Below are positions 16,556 to 25,198 of a stretch of DNA of 64,000 bases, in pieces. The DNA lies in NCBI RefSeq assembly GCF_024158745.1, contig NZ_JAMZAW010000013.1:62001-126000 (forward strand), given 5' to 3'. Made by a program: the position numbers and the translations under genes. Within the stretch, counting starts at the first letter, position 1; the number at the start of each line of letters is the position of its first letter. The DNA comes from Paenibacillus tyrphae. Its GTDB lineage: Bacteria > Bacillota > Bacilli > Paenibacillales > NBRC-103111. The notes beneath the pieces are model-generated. The model saw only the letters and a list, made by a program, of their open reading frames with translations. It was not told the origin of the DNA and did not search any database.

Positions 16556-18001
16556 TTATTTGTTCCCGGCTGCCTGCGGCTTCGCGCCGTCTTCGTGCGG
16601 CAGTCCCTCTTCCCGCCAGCGGATATACCCGCCGCTCAAGTTAATCACCTCTTTGATCCCGCCGGCCTGCAGCACGCTTGCAGCGATGGCCGAGCGCGCA
16701 CCCGAACGGCATTGCAGCAAGACCGGCTTATCCCGCGGAATTTCGCTCAAGCGGCCGGGCAAGGTGCCCAGCATGAGATGCTGCGCCCCGGGAATGCGCC
16801 CTTCCTGCCATTCGCTCAAACTCCGCACATCCACCAGATGCACGTCCCCCGCTTCCACTTTTCCGGCCATCTCGGACGGGGTCGCTTCAGCATACGACTC
16901 CAGACGCGAGGCACCGTCTGCGCGAAGCTTGCCCGCATCCATATAGCCGGCCACGTTGTCGATGCCGATGGATCGGAGCGCGGTCAAGATGTCCGGCCAT
17001 TGGTCCGGCTTCGCCAATACCGCCAGCGGACGCTCGTAATCGACCAGCCAGCCGGCCCAGTTCGGGAACGATTTGTTATACGGAATATTGATCGTCCCTT
17101 CCAAATGTCCTTTGGCGAACTCCTGGGCAGAACGGGCATCGATCACCGCTGCGCCCGCCTCACGCAAGGCGGTTAACGCTTCCAGCGACGCCAATTCCGC
17201 CACCGCCGCAAGGCGGCTCAGCAGCTCCGGTCCCTTCCGGTTCACCTGCTTCATTACGGCAAAATAGCGCGGCGGTTCGGGCTGGCCGTCAAGCAGCGCC
17301 TGAACGAATGCCTCCTCATCCGTATAAGACAGCGCCGGGTTGAACCGCTTCTCGTAGCCGACGGTAGAGGACGGCACCGCTCCGAGCGACTTGCCGCACG
17401 CGCTGCCTGCCCCGTGCGCCGGCCACACCTGCAGGTAATCCGGCAGCCGCTTGAATTGCTGGAGAGAGCGGAACATCGCCCGGGCTCCGGCCTCGGACGT
17501 GCCGCGAAGTCCGGCCGCTTTTTCCAGCAGGTCCGGCCTGCCGACATCGCCCACAAAGACGAAGTCCCCCGTGAAAATGCCCATCGGTTCGTCGGCGCCC
17601 CCGCCGAGATCGGTCAGCAGCAGCGAGATGCTCTCCGGCGTATGGCCCGGCGTGTGCAGAACCTCGAACGACAGGTTGCCGACCGCAAACCGGTCCCCGT
17701 GCTTTACAAGCCGGCACTCTGCCTCTTCCGCGTACCGGTAACGCCAATCGTCGCCGCCCTCGTCCGACAGATACAGCTTTGCGCCATGCGCGACACCAAG
17801 CTCGCGGGCCCCCGAGACGAAGTCCGCATGAATATGGGTTTCCGTAGCGGCAACAATGCGCAACCCTTCCGCTTCGGCGGTTCGCAAGTAAGGCGCCGGA
17901 TGGCGGCCGGGGTCAATCACGATCGCTTCGCCCGTCCGTTGGCAGCCGACCAGATAAGAGGCATGAGCCAGTTTTTCATCGTAAAAATACCGCAGCAGCA
18001 T
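16556..18001 (-). CDS. persulfide dioxygenase-like MBL-fold protein fused to two rhodanese domains
   Basis: The 481-residue protein has an N-terminal metallo-beta-lactamase fold (residues 1-240) with the ligand motif THIHADF (H56, H58, D60), HTPGHTPES and GDFVFVGDVGRPD, typical of ETHE1/persulfide dioxygenases. The first rhodanese domain (about 265-355) lacks the active-site Cys. The second (about 370-470) keeps CRSGARS. It should oxidise glutathione/bacillithiol-type persulfide to sulfite and move sulfane sulfur. It follows SQR by 53 bases, which supplies the persulfide, so the two form a cytoplasmic sulfide-detoxification pathway. Confidence 0.9.
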   Translation of the reverse strand: MLLRYFYDEKLAHASYLVGCQRTGEAIVIDPGRHPAPYLRTAEAEGLRIVAATETHIHADFVSGARELGVAHGAKLYLSDEGGDDWRYRYAEEAECRLVKHGDRFAVGNLSFEVLHTPGHTPESISLLLTDLGGGADEPMGIFTGDFVFVGDVGRPDLLEKAAGLRGTSEAGARAMFRSLQQFKRLPDYLQVWPAHGAGSACGKSLGAVPSSTVGYEKRFNPALSYTDEEAFVQALLDGQPEPPRYFAVMKQVNRKGPELLSRLAAVAELASLEALTALREAGAAVIDARSAQEFAKGHLEGTINIPYNKSFPNWAGWLVDYERPLAVLAKPDQWPDILTALRSIGIDNVAGYMDAGKLRADGASRLESYAEATPSEMAGKVEAGDVHLVDVRSLSEWQEGRIPGAQHLMLGTLPGRLSEIPRDKPVLLQCRSGARSAIAASVLQAGGIKEVINLSGGYIRWREEGLPHEDGAKPQAAGNK

Positions 18002-18054
18002 ATTTCTTCCCCCTCTAAAATGCTCTTATTGCCAATCGCCTTTGATTCGTCGCG

Positions 18055-19254
18055 TTACATCCGTCCTTTTAGCATGCCGTTCCAGTACATGACGGGCAGC
18101 AGATTTTTCTTCAGCAAGTACATGCTGAGCCGCTCCTTCGATTGATCGAATGGGAACGTCTCCTGCGGCGTCAGGTTATAATCGAACTCGGCCAGCACCA
18201 GCCGGTTGTACCCGGTAACCAGCGGGCAGGACGTGTAGCCGTCATAGCTCGCGGTCAGCGGATCGCCTTGCAGAAACGCCAGCACGTTCCGCTCGACGAC
18301 CGGAGCCTGCTTGCGGATGGCAGCACCGGTTTTGGACGTCGGCAAATTCGAGCAATCCCCCAGGCCGAACACATTCGGGTACGCTTTGTGCCGCAAAGTG
18401 GAAGGATCGACGTCGACCCAGCCTCCCTTGTCGGCGAGCGGACTTTCGCGGATGAACGCCGGCGCTTGCATCGGCGGCGTAACGTGAATCATGTCATAGG
18501 AGAGGACTTCCTGCTCCTTCGTGCCCAGATGCTCGAACACCGCTTGCTTGGCCCCCGGACGCAGCTCGATCAGATGAGTCCGGTACTTCGTCTCGATCTT
18601 TTTCCGCCGGATGACTTGCTCCAGCGTGCGCGCGTATTTAGGAACGTCGAAGATGACGTCCTTAGCCGAGGCGAATATAACGTTCGAGCGGTCGCGAACC
18701 CCCGATTTGCGGAAATAGTCGTCCGCCAAGTACATGATTTTTTGCGGTGCGCCGCCGCATTTGACCGGCGTATTCGGATGTGTGAAGATTGCGGTTCCGC
18801 CTTGAAAATTCCGGATCGCGTCCCACGTGCTATTTACCGTCTCATACGCGTAGTTGCTGCATACGCCGTCAAGGCCCAAGGCTTCCTTCAAGCCTTTGAT
18901 CCGCCCCCAGTCGATTTCCAGCCCTGCCGCCACCACGAGGCAATCATAGCTGACGGCTCTTCCCGGCTGCGTCAGCAGCCGGTTGTCCTCCGGGGCAAAC
19001 GACACGACCGCCTCCTGAATCCAGTCGACACCCTCGGGGATGAGCGAGGCCATGTCCCGCTCCGTCTCTTCCTTCTTCGCCGCGCCTGCGCCGACCAAGG
19101 TCCACAGAGGCTGGTAATAATGCTTCGCCGCCGGATCGATCAGCGCGATTCGTCCCCTGAGCGCCCGGGAAGCCCGGACTAAGCGCGCCGCCACGGAAAT
19201 CCCGGCGGTTCCGCCCCCTGCGATCACAACGGAATAATGCTCTGGAGCTGTCAT
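18055..19254 (-). CDS. sqr: sulfide:quinone oxidoreductase-like flavoprotein
   Basis: A 399-residue FAD-binding protein with the N-terminal dinucleotide fold IAGGGTAGISVAARL and a second GLGDCSNLPTSKTGAA FAD-contact segment. Cysteines in GVCSNY and VKCGGAPQK are placed as the redox pair of bacterial SQRs, which oxidise sulfide at the membrane and reduce menaquinone. The ATG at 19254 is six bases from GGAGG; the ATG at 19260 would be too close. The next gene is the persulfide dioxygenase fusion, and a two-component pair lies upstream, supporting SQR over other NADH-dehydrogenase-like flavoproteins. Confidence 0.87.
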   Translation of the reverse strand: MTAPEHYSVVIAGGGTAGISVAARLVRASRALRGRIALIDPAAKHYYQPLWTLVGAGAAKKEETERDMASLIPEGVDWIQEAVVSFAPEDNRLLTQPGRAVSYDCLVVAAGLEIDWGRIKGLKEALGLDGVCSNYAYETVNSTWDAIRNFQGGTAIFTHPNTPVKCGGAPQKIMYLADDYFRKSGVRDRSNVIFASAKDVIFDVPKYARTLEQVIRRKKIETKYRTHLIELRPGAKQAVFEHLGTKEQEVLSYDMIHVTPPMQAPAFIRESPLADKGGWVDVDPSTLRHKAYPNVFGLGDCSNLPTSKTGAAIRKQAPVVERNVLAFLQGDPLTASYDGYTSCPLVTGYNRLVLAEFDYNLTPQETFPFDQSKERLSMYLLKKNLLPVMYWNGMLKGRM

Positions 19255-19362
19255 AATCATCCTCCCGCTTACGTGTTAGGGTTGCCCCTCGAATGCCGAA
19301 TGCTGTTCTTGCGGTGCGATTTCCGTCAACGCCAGTGTACTGCCGTGCCGCTCCTTGCGCCA

Positions 19363-19378
19363 TAGGGGAACTCCCCTA
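19363..19378. promoter_or_regulatory. candidate NarL/NreC-type operator upstream of sqr
   Basis: TAGGGGAACTCCCCTA is a TAGGGG/CCCCTA inverted repeat with a 4-base centre, close to the TAGGG-N4-CCCTA palindrome bound by staphylococcal NreC/AirR regulators. It lies 109 bases before the sqr start and 11 after the response-regulator stop, on the way into the sqr operon. Confidence 0.65.
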
Positions 19379-19388
19379 CGGACGCCGT

Positions 19389-20033
19389 TCAAAGCGCCAG
19401 CTCCAGATAGTTGTTTTTGATCGCATATTGAATTAATTCGTGCTTCGTATCCAGCTCCAGCTTTTGCATAATGTTCGTCTTGTGGTTTTCCACCGTTTTG
19501 ACGCTGATGGACAATTGCTCCGCGATCTCTTTGTTGGCGTAGCCCAGCACGGTCAGACGGACGATCTGCTTCTGGCGGGTCGTGAGAGGGGACGGCTGTC
19601 GCTCCTCTTCAGCATGCATCCAACGCCTGACGGTATCGTCCGAAACGGAGGTTTTGTAAAAGCGCTTGCCCTGAACGACTTCGACAATCGCCTGATGAAG
19701 CAGTTCGCCGTGACTGTTCTTTAAAATGTAGCCGTCGGCCTCCACCTGAACGGACTGCCGGACGAAAATCTCCTCGTCGTGCATGGTCAGAATGACCGTC
19801 TTGACGGAAGGATGTCGCCTGCGGATTTCCCGGCAAGCGGCGAAGCCGTCCAGCCCGCTGGGCATCGACAAGTCCATCACGACGACATCCGGCTGCAGCC
19901 GGCCCGTCATGTCGACCGCTTCATAGCCGTCTTGGCTTTCGCCGACGATTTCAAGCTCAGGATAACCTTCCAGCAGCATGCGAAGCCCCTTGCGGACCAT
20001 CGTGTGGTCGTCGACCAGCAGTACGCGTATCAT
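19389..20033 (-). CDS. NarL/FixJ-family response regulator
   Basis: 214 residues: receiver domain with phospho-acceptor D54 (VVVMDLSMPSG), D8/D9 and a conserved K, then a LuxR-type helix-turn-helix (about 148-205, LTTRQKQIVRLTVLGYANKEIAEQLSISVKTVENH). It pairs with the histidine kinase upstream, whose reading frame overlaps it by 77 bases, and it precedes sqr. The palindrome between this gene and sqr is its likely target. It most resembles NreC/AirR-type regulators that respond to oxygen, nitrate or thiol stress. Confidence 0.92.
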   Translation of the reverse strand: MIRVLLVDDHTMVRKGLRMLLEGYPELEIVGESQDGYEAVDMTGRLQPDVVVMDLSMPSGLDGFAACREIRRRHPSVKTVILTMHDEEIFVRQSVQVEADGYILKNSHGELLHQAIVEVVQGKRFYKTSVSDDTVRRWMHAEEERQPSPLTTRQKQIVRLTVLGYANKEIAEQLSISVKTVENHKTNIMQKLELDTKHELIQYAIKNNYLELAL

Positions 20034-21057
20034 GCTCTTCCGCCTCCTTGTACGGTACTCTGACTTGGATGACGGTCCCTTCGCCGGGGAGGGACCGGAT
20101 GTGCAGCCGCCCTTCCATTTGGCCGGCCCGCTCTTCCATGTGCTTCAGCCCGAGTCCTTCTTCCACCCGATCGCGGATAAATCCGATACCGTTATCCTGT
20201 ACGGTTAAGACGAGCTCGGCCCCTTCGCGGTACAAAATCACTTCCATAAGTCCGGCCTTCGAATACTTCAAAGCATTGTGCAGCGCCTCTTGAATGATCC
20301 GGTACAGATGGATCTCCAGAGCCGGCCTCATCCGGGGGCCGACTTGGCTGTGGCTGAACGTCAGCTGCCGGTCGGGATGCGCTTTGTTCAAGGTGGAGAC
20401 GAGATGGTTCACCGTCGGAATGAGACCGAGCCGGTCCAGACTATGGGGGCGAAGCTGGAGCGAATAGAGCTTGACGTCCCGGATGACCTTTTCCAGTTCG
20501 TCTACGATCTCCTGCATATAGCTCCCCCATACCTCTTCCTGGTGCTTTGTCCGGGAGCGGATCGCCTGCAGGCCTACAGACACGGAATATAACGATTGCC
20601 CGACGCCATCGTGCAGCTCCTGAGCGAGCCGTTTGCGCTCGTTTTCCTGGGCTTCCAGCGTCTTTTGCAGCACCATTTTGGAAATTCTCGCTTCTTCCTC
20701 CTTTCTTTTGGAGGTCAAGTCCTTCAGAACCAGCAGCACTTCCTGCCGCTTCTGCGCCGCATTCTCATAAATGACAGCCGTACTCATTTCCATTTCCACC
20801 AGACCGCCTTCATACGTCGGCATTGAGGACAGAAAGTACGGGACCTCCCGTTTGGCCAGCAGATAGCAGCGTTCTTCCCCCGGCTCAAGTGATCTGGTTT
20901 GACAGTAGGAGCAGTACGGCACATGCCCGCCTTCGCTCCAGCCGGTAATCCGTTCGGCCGACGGATTCATCATCACAATCCTGCGTTCTTGGTCCATCAC
21001 AATGATCCCGTCCTGCAGATGCGTGTAAATTTGTTTTAAATAATCGTTTTGATCCAT
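19957..21057 (-). CDS. NreB/DegS-type histidine kinase with Cys-containing PAS domain
   Basis: A 366-residue soluble kinase without transmembrane segments. A PAS domain (about 8-115) holds C49, C52 and C64 (YCSYC and EERCYLL), a layout that could bind an Fe-S cluster or metal, or form persulfides. A HisKA_3 box (ENERKRLAQELHDGVGQSL, H149) and a HATPase domain (DNGIGFIRD, EGLGLKHMEERA) follow. The last 26 codons overlap the response regulator in another frame, longer than a usual stop/start overlap. Given SQR and persulfide dioxygenase downstream, a sulfide, persulfide or redox signal is plausible (inference). The ATG at 21057 follows GAGGTT. Confidence 0.88.
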   Translation of the reverse strand: MDQNDYLKQIYTHLQDGIIVMDQERRIVMMNPSAERITGWSEGGHVPYCSYCQTRSLEPGEERCYLLAKREVPYFLSSMPTYEGGLVEMEMSTAVIYENAAQKRQEVLLVLKDLTSKRKEEEARISKMVLQKTLEAQENERKRLAQELHDGVGQSLYSVSVGLQAIRSRTKHQEEVWGSYMQEIVDELEKVIRDVKLYSLQLRPHSLDRLGLIPTVNHLVSTLNKAHPDRQLTFSHSQVGPRMRPALEIHLYRIIQEALHNALKYSKAGLMEVILYREGAELVLTVQDNGIGFIRDRVEEGLGLKHMEERAGQMEGRLHIRSLPGEGTVIQVRVPYKEAEEHDTRTAGRRPHDGPQGASHAAGRLS

Positions 21058-21132
21058 AAGAGCAACCTCGCAAAATATGGAAATAATATTATTTATTTTC
21101 CTTTTTTATGTGCGATGCGTCAAATTGGCGGC

Positions 21133-21184
21133 AAAAAAAAGCAGCAAGCCTTTCCCAGAGCGTGCTCTTGAGAAAGGCTTGCTG
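21133..21184 (-). terminator. terminator of the murR-anmK run
   Basis: Minus-strand stem AGCAAGCCTTTC with GAAAGGCTTGCT (21143-21154 and 21172-21183), followed on that strand by eight T (21133-21140). It lies 36 bases after the anmK stop and isolates it from the kinase gene downstream. Confidence 0.9.
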
Positions 21185-21219
21185 TATGTATAAACCATGC
21201 AGGAAATGTTAAGGTACGG

Positions 21220-22410
21220 TCATTCCGGCAAAGCGAGCTTGCCCATGACGGCCGGACGCGAAGCGCCGGTCGCGGACGGCAGTTGGTTCGGAATGCCGTG
21301 CAGGAAATTGTTCGCGAACAAGGCGAACGCTATTGCTTCCTTGGCATCGCCGGAGATGCCGAACGCATCCGACGTGAGCACCCGCTGCTCCGGCAGCAGC
21401 CCGGCAAGCATGCGCAGCAGCGTCCGGTTGTGCGCCCCGCCGCCGGACACGATCACTTCGTCCGCCCGGCAGACGGGGAAGACGAAGTCGCGGTAGCCTG
21501 CGGCTATGGAACGCGCGGTGAAGGCCGTGAATGTGGCGACGATGTCCGCGTCCGCGAGCCCCAGCCGCCGCGCTTCACCGATCCACTCTGCGGCGTACGG
21601 CTTGCCGAACATTTCGCGGCCCGTCGTCTTCACGGGTTTCAGCGCGAAGTACGGATGGCTCAGCATCCGGTCTACGAGCGAGTCGTCCGCCCGCCCTTGC
21701 GCCGCCCAAGCGCCTCCGTCGTCATAGCTCTTCGTCCCGCCGGACAACTGATAGACGGCTTCGTCGATCAGCATGTTGCCCGGCCCTGTATCGAAAGCGA
21801 TGACGTCCTCCGGCAGAGCGCCGGCCGGGATGGCGGTGCAGTTGCCGATGCCGCCGATATTTTGCGCGATGCGGCCCTTGTCCGCGTCCCGGAACAGGAT
21901 GAAATCGGCGTACGGCACGAGCGGCGCGCCTTGTCCGCCGACCGCCATATCGGCGGTCCGGTAGTCGCCGACGACCGGCTTGCCGGTATGCTTGGCGATC
22001 ACCGACAGATCGCCGATTTGCAGCGTCGAGCGGACCTGGCACCATTCGTCCGGGTCGTCCTCGGGAATATGCCACACCGTCTGGCCGTGCGAGCTGACGA
22101 GGTCGATCTCGTCCATCGGCAGCCCCGCTTCCGCAGCGGCCAGCTGCACCGCCTCCGCGAAGATACGGCCGAGATAAAAGTTCATGCCGCATACCATCGC
22201 CACGTTCGACCGGTCCAGGCTACACAGCTCCTTCAGCTTCTCGCGAAGCGTGTCGTCGTAAGGAACCGCGGTGTAATGAACGAGCTCGACCTTCGTATCG
22301 AGCCCCTGCCCTTCGATGTGGACGATCGCGGCATCGACGCCGTCGAGCGACGTGCCGGACATCAGGCCGACGACCAGCCGCTGCGGCTTGCGGAAGTAGG
22401 ACGCTAGCAT
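21220..22410 (-). CDS. anmK: 1,6-anhydro-N-acetylmuramic acid kinase
   Basis: About 396 residues with the family opening GLMSGTSLDGVDAAIV, the catalytic/sugar segment LVSSHGQTVWH, FDTGPGNMLID and the phosphate-site VSGGGAHN. AnmK opens the 1,6-anhydro ring of anhydroMurNAc and phosphorylates it to MurNAc-6-phosphate, the MurQ substrate. The ATG at 22410 overlaps the nagZ stop (ATGCTAG), showing coupling; an ATG at 22428 is an alternative. It ends the murR-nagZ run. Its presence implies that anhydro-sugars from lytic transglycosylases also reach the cytoplasm. Confidence 0.93.
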   Translation of the reverse strand: MLASYFRKPQRLVVGLMSGTSLDGVDAAIVHIEGQGLDTKVELVHYTAVPYDDTLREKLKELCSLDRSNVAMVCGMNFYLGRIFAEAVQLAAAEAGLPMDEIDLVSSHGQTVWHIPEDDPDEWCQVRSTLQIGDLSVIAKHTGKPVVGDYRTADMAVGGQGAPLVPYADFILFRDADKGRIAQNIGGIGNCTAIPAGALPEDVIAFDTGPGNMLIDEAVYQLSGGTKSYDDGGAWAAQGRADDSLVDRMLSHPYFALKPVKTTGREMFGKPYAAEWIGEARRLGLADADIVATFTAFTARSIAAGYRDFVFPVCRADEVIVSGGGAHNRTLLRMLAGLLPEQRVLTSDAFGISGDAKEAIAFALFANNFLHGIPNQLPSATGASRPAVMGKLALPE

Positions 22411-24023
22411 GACCCGTCCGCCCCCCATCCCGCCGGATAGGCTTCGCTGATCGTGACCGGCAGCCTGCCCCGCATCGGGATCGCGCCGGTCAGCCCCTTG
22501 GCCGCGCTCTCCAACGCGAGCGGCCTCGATTCATACACGGTCGCATAGGCTGATACGTCCGGGAATTCGCGCAAATCGTACGGATTGCGCAGCGCGACCA
22601 CTACGGGGCGCTTGCCAAGCGATTGAAGCGCTTCGATCAACCGGACCTGCTCGGGATAAAAGGACGCGTTGTACGTGCCTACGACGACCTGCTCGAACAG
22701 CCCAGCCTGCGTCAACAGCGCTTGCAGCGCCTCGCCGTCCGGCGATACGGGAATGATCCGTTCGACGACGTCCAGCCCCCGCGCGGCCAGCGCTTTTCCG
22801 AGCGTATGTGGAATATCGACGGCTTCGTCGGCAATCGAGGTCGCAACAGCAGACGTATGGATGACCAGCGTCGGAACGCGCCGAAGCGGTAGCAGCCGCT
22901 CCTCGTCCTTGACCAGCGTCACGCTCGCCTCGCTGATTCGCTGGGCCGTCTGCCGGTGCGCCTCGCAGCCGACGAGGTCGAGCGCCGCTTCATGCGACTC
23001 CGCCCCGGCGGCCAGCCGCTTCCGCTTCAGCGCAAGCAGCCTGCGGACCGACGCGTCGAGCCGCTCCTCGCTGATCCGCCCGGAGCGGACCGCCTCCAGC
23101 AGTGCGTCGAGGGCACCTTCCTGCAGCTCGCGGCTGTGGCTGATCAAGACGATATCCGCGCCCGCTTCCACGGCCATGACTGCCGCTTGCACCGTGCCGT
23201 AATGGGCGGCAATCGCCTGCATCTCCATGCAATCCGTCACGATGACGCCGGCGAAGCCAAGCTCCTCCCGCAGCAGTCCCGTCAATACGCGGCGGGATAA
23301 GGTCGCGGGCAACCGCTCCGGCTCGAACGCCGGAAACACGATGTGCGACGACATGACCGCATCGACGCCTGCAGCAACGGCGCGCCGGAACGGCACCAGC
23401 TCGACCGCTTCGATGCGCTCGCGCGAATGCGGGATTGTCGGCAGGTCGAGATGGGAATCCGTCGCGGTATCGCCATGACCCGGAAAATGCTTCGCCGTCG
23501 CCGACACGCCCGCGTCCTGAAAGCCGCGGATCGCAGCCGCTCCATACTCCGCAACGGCCTCCGGGGCTTCACCGAAGGAGCGCACCCCGATCACCGGATT
23601 GGCCGGATTGTTGTTGATATCCAGGTCCGGTGCAAAATTCATGTTGACGCCAAGTGCCCGCAGCTCGCGGCCGGCAACGAGTGCCGCTTCGTACGCCGCC
23701 TCCACCGAGCCCCCGGCGGCAATCGCCATCGCTCCCGGCATTAGCGCGACGCCTTCCGTAATGCGCGCCACCATGCCGCCTTCCTGATCGATGGAAATCC
23801 ACAGCGGAGCCGTCCCCGCCCGCTGCGCCGCCTCCTGCAGCTTCCCGGTCAAAGCCGCGACCTGCGCCGGGTCCTGCACATTGCGCGCGAACAAAATAAC
23901 GCCGCCGATCCGCCGCCGTTCGATCAGCTCCAAAATATGCTCGTCCGGCTCCAGGCTGTGGAAGCCTGCCTGGATAAGCTGCCCGACCTTTTCCTCCAAC
24001 GTCATGCCTGCAAGCTCCATCAT
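22404..24023 (-). CDS. nagZ: beta-N-acetylglucosaminidase, GH3, apparently cytoplasmic
   Basis: The ATG at 24023 overlaps the namZ stop (ATGA) and follows GGAGGGG, giving 539 residues. The GH3 catalytic domain starts at once (MTLEEKVGQLIQAGF) and contains ISIDQEGGMVARI, KHFPGHGDTATDSH (the His-Asp general acid/base dyad of NagZ) and the nucleophile region VIVTDCMEM. A C-terminal domain of about 180 residues, as in B. subtilis NagZ, is retained. Unlike the secreted B. subtilis enzyme it has no signal peptide or lipobox. It removes non-reducing GlcNAc from GlcNAc-MurNAc compounds and should act inside the cell. Confidence 0.92.
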   Translation of the reverse strand: MMELAGMTLEEKVGQLIQAGFHSLEPDEHILELIERRRIGGVILFARNVQDPAQVAALTGKLQEAAQRAGTAPLWISIDQEGGMVARITEGVALMPGAMAIAAGGSVEAAYEAALVAGRELRALGVNMNFAPDLDINNNPANPVIGVRSFGEAPEAVAEYGAAAIRGFQDAGVSATAKHFPGHGDTATDSHLDLPTIPHSRERIEAVELVPFRRAVAAGVDAVMSSHIVFPAFEPERLPATLSRRVLTGLLREELGFAGVIVTDCMEMQAIAAHYGTVQAAVMAVEAGADIVLISHSRELQEGALDALLEAVRSGRISEERLDASVRRLLALKRKRLAAGAESHEAALDLVGCEAHRQTAQRISEASVTLVKDEERLLPLRRVPTLVIHTSAVATSIADEAVDIPHTLGKALAARGLDVVERIIPVSPDGEALQALLTQAGLFEQVVVGTYNASFYPEQVRLIEALQSLGKRPVVVALRNPYDLREFPDVSAYATVYESRPLALESAAKGLTGAIPMRGRLPVTISEAYPAGWGADGSC

Positions 24024-25195
24024 GCTTCCCCTCCGTACAACAAATAAGGCCGCCTCGCGTCGTTCCATGCCTTCGCTTGCATGTCCCATAACGATAAAAT
24101 CCGGTTCAGCCCCGTCTCTGTATGAATCGAAGTGCGGACCAGATCACTGCCGGACAAATAGTCGATAAAAGGCTTCCGCCCTTCCTTAAACGGCGGCGTC
24201 CATTGGAACTGCGCCGGGTAGAGCACCGCAATCGTATGCAGCAGATGCAGCGCCGTCGCGACGGAACGGTATACCGCCGGATCGGTCACGAACAGCTGTA
24301 CGCCGCTGCACAGCTCGCCCTGATACTTCGAGAACGTCGGCGTAAAATAGACCGGCTGCGCGTGCACGCCCGGCAGTCCCAAGCGGTTCACCGCTTCGCC
24401 GACCGCGCGTCCGTCCATCCAGGGCGCGCCGAGCAGCTCGAACGGCCGCGTCGTTCCCCGTCCTTCGGACACGTTCGTGCCTTCGAACAGGCAGTTCCCC
24501 GCATATACCCGCACCGTATCCATCGTCGGCATATTGGGCGAAGGCATGATCCATGGCAGCCCCGTCGCGAGATACTCCATGTCCCGCTTCCAGCCGAGCA
24601 GCGGCACGACCTGCAAGCCGCACCGCACAGGCAAGCGGCTGTTCACGTACCCCGCAAACTCGCCGATGGTCAGCCCCGTGCGGAACGGCACCGCCCACGC
24701 GCCGACCATCGATTCGTAGCCCGCCTCCAGCATGCCGCCCTCGCTGACGATCCCGCCGAGCGGATTCGGACGGTCGAGCACGATCAGCCGTTTTCTGTAG
24801 GCCGCGCACGCTTCCATCATGTAAACCAGCGTGCTTAAATAGGTGTAAAAGCGTACGCCCAAATCTTGAATGTCGAAAACGACGGCATCCACCCGGTCCA
24901 TCATCTCTTCCGTGGGCCGTTTATGGTCCCCATATAAACTAAAGACGGGAATCCCCGTCTTGTCGTCCTTCTCATCGCCGAAGCGGACCCCCGCCTGCCG
25001 CTCGCCGCGAATGCCGTGCTCGCAGGCAAACAGCGCCGTCAAAGCCGCCGACTTGAACCCGGCGCACCCGTCGATCACGGATTCGAACCGCCGGTTGACG
25101 CCCGTCGGGTTCGTCAGCAGCCCGAAGCGCTGTCCGCGAAGCTCGGACTCGAGCAGCGGAAGACGGTCCGCTCCCGTCTGAACCATCCGCTCCAT
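24020..25195 (-). CDS. namZ: exo-beta-N-acetylmuramidase (DUF1343), apparently cytoplasmic
   Basis: 391 residues of the NamZ/YbbC family: QRFGLLTNPTGVN, FACEHGIRGERQAG, VVFDIQDLGVRFYTYLSTL and LDRPNPLGG are family blocks. NamZ cuts terminal MurNAc from peptidoglycan glycans. The ATG at 25195 has AGGGAG upstream, and the mature domain begins by residue 4, leaving no room for the signal peptide seen in B. subtilis NamZ. The gene follows the DUF624 gene by 3 bases and overlaps nagZ by 4. With nagZ it can strip alternating MurNAc and GlcNAc from imported fragments. Confidence 0.92.
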   Translation of the reverse strand: MERMVQTGADRLPLLESELRGQRFGLLTNPTGVNRRFESVIDGCAGFKSAALTALFACEHGIRGERQAGVRFGDEKDDKTGIPVFSLYGDHKRPTEEMMDRVDAVVFDIQDLGVRFYTYLSTLVYMMEACAAYRKRLIVLDRPNPLGGIVSEGGMLEAGYESMVGAWAVPFRTGLTIGEFAGYVNSRLPVRCGLQVVPLLGWKRDMEYLATGLPWIMPSPNMPTMDTVRVYAGNCLFEGTNVSEGRGTTRPFELLGAPWMDGRAVGEAVNRLGLPGVHAQPVYFTPTFSKYQGELCSGVQLFVTDPAVYRSVATALHLLHTIAVLYPAQFQWTPPFKEGRKPFIDYLSGSDLVRTSIHTETGLNRILSLWDMQAKAWNDARRPYLLYGGEA

Positions 25196-25198
25196 CGC

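Noticed and set aside
24024-24089. Longer NagZ N-terminus from 24089
   Set aside because: It would run through the end of namZ, has no ribosome site and is not a signal peptide; the ATGA overlap at 24023 is convincing.
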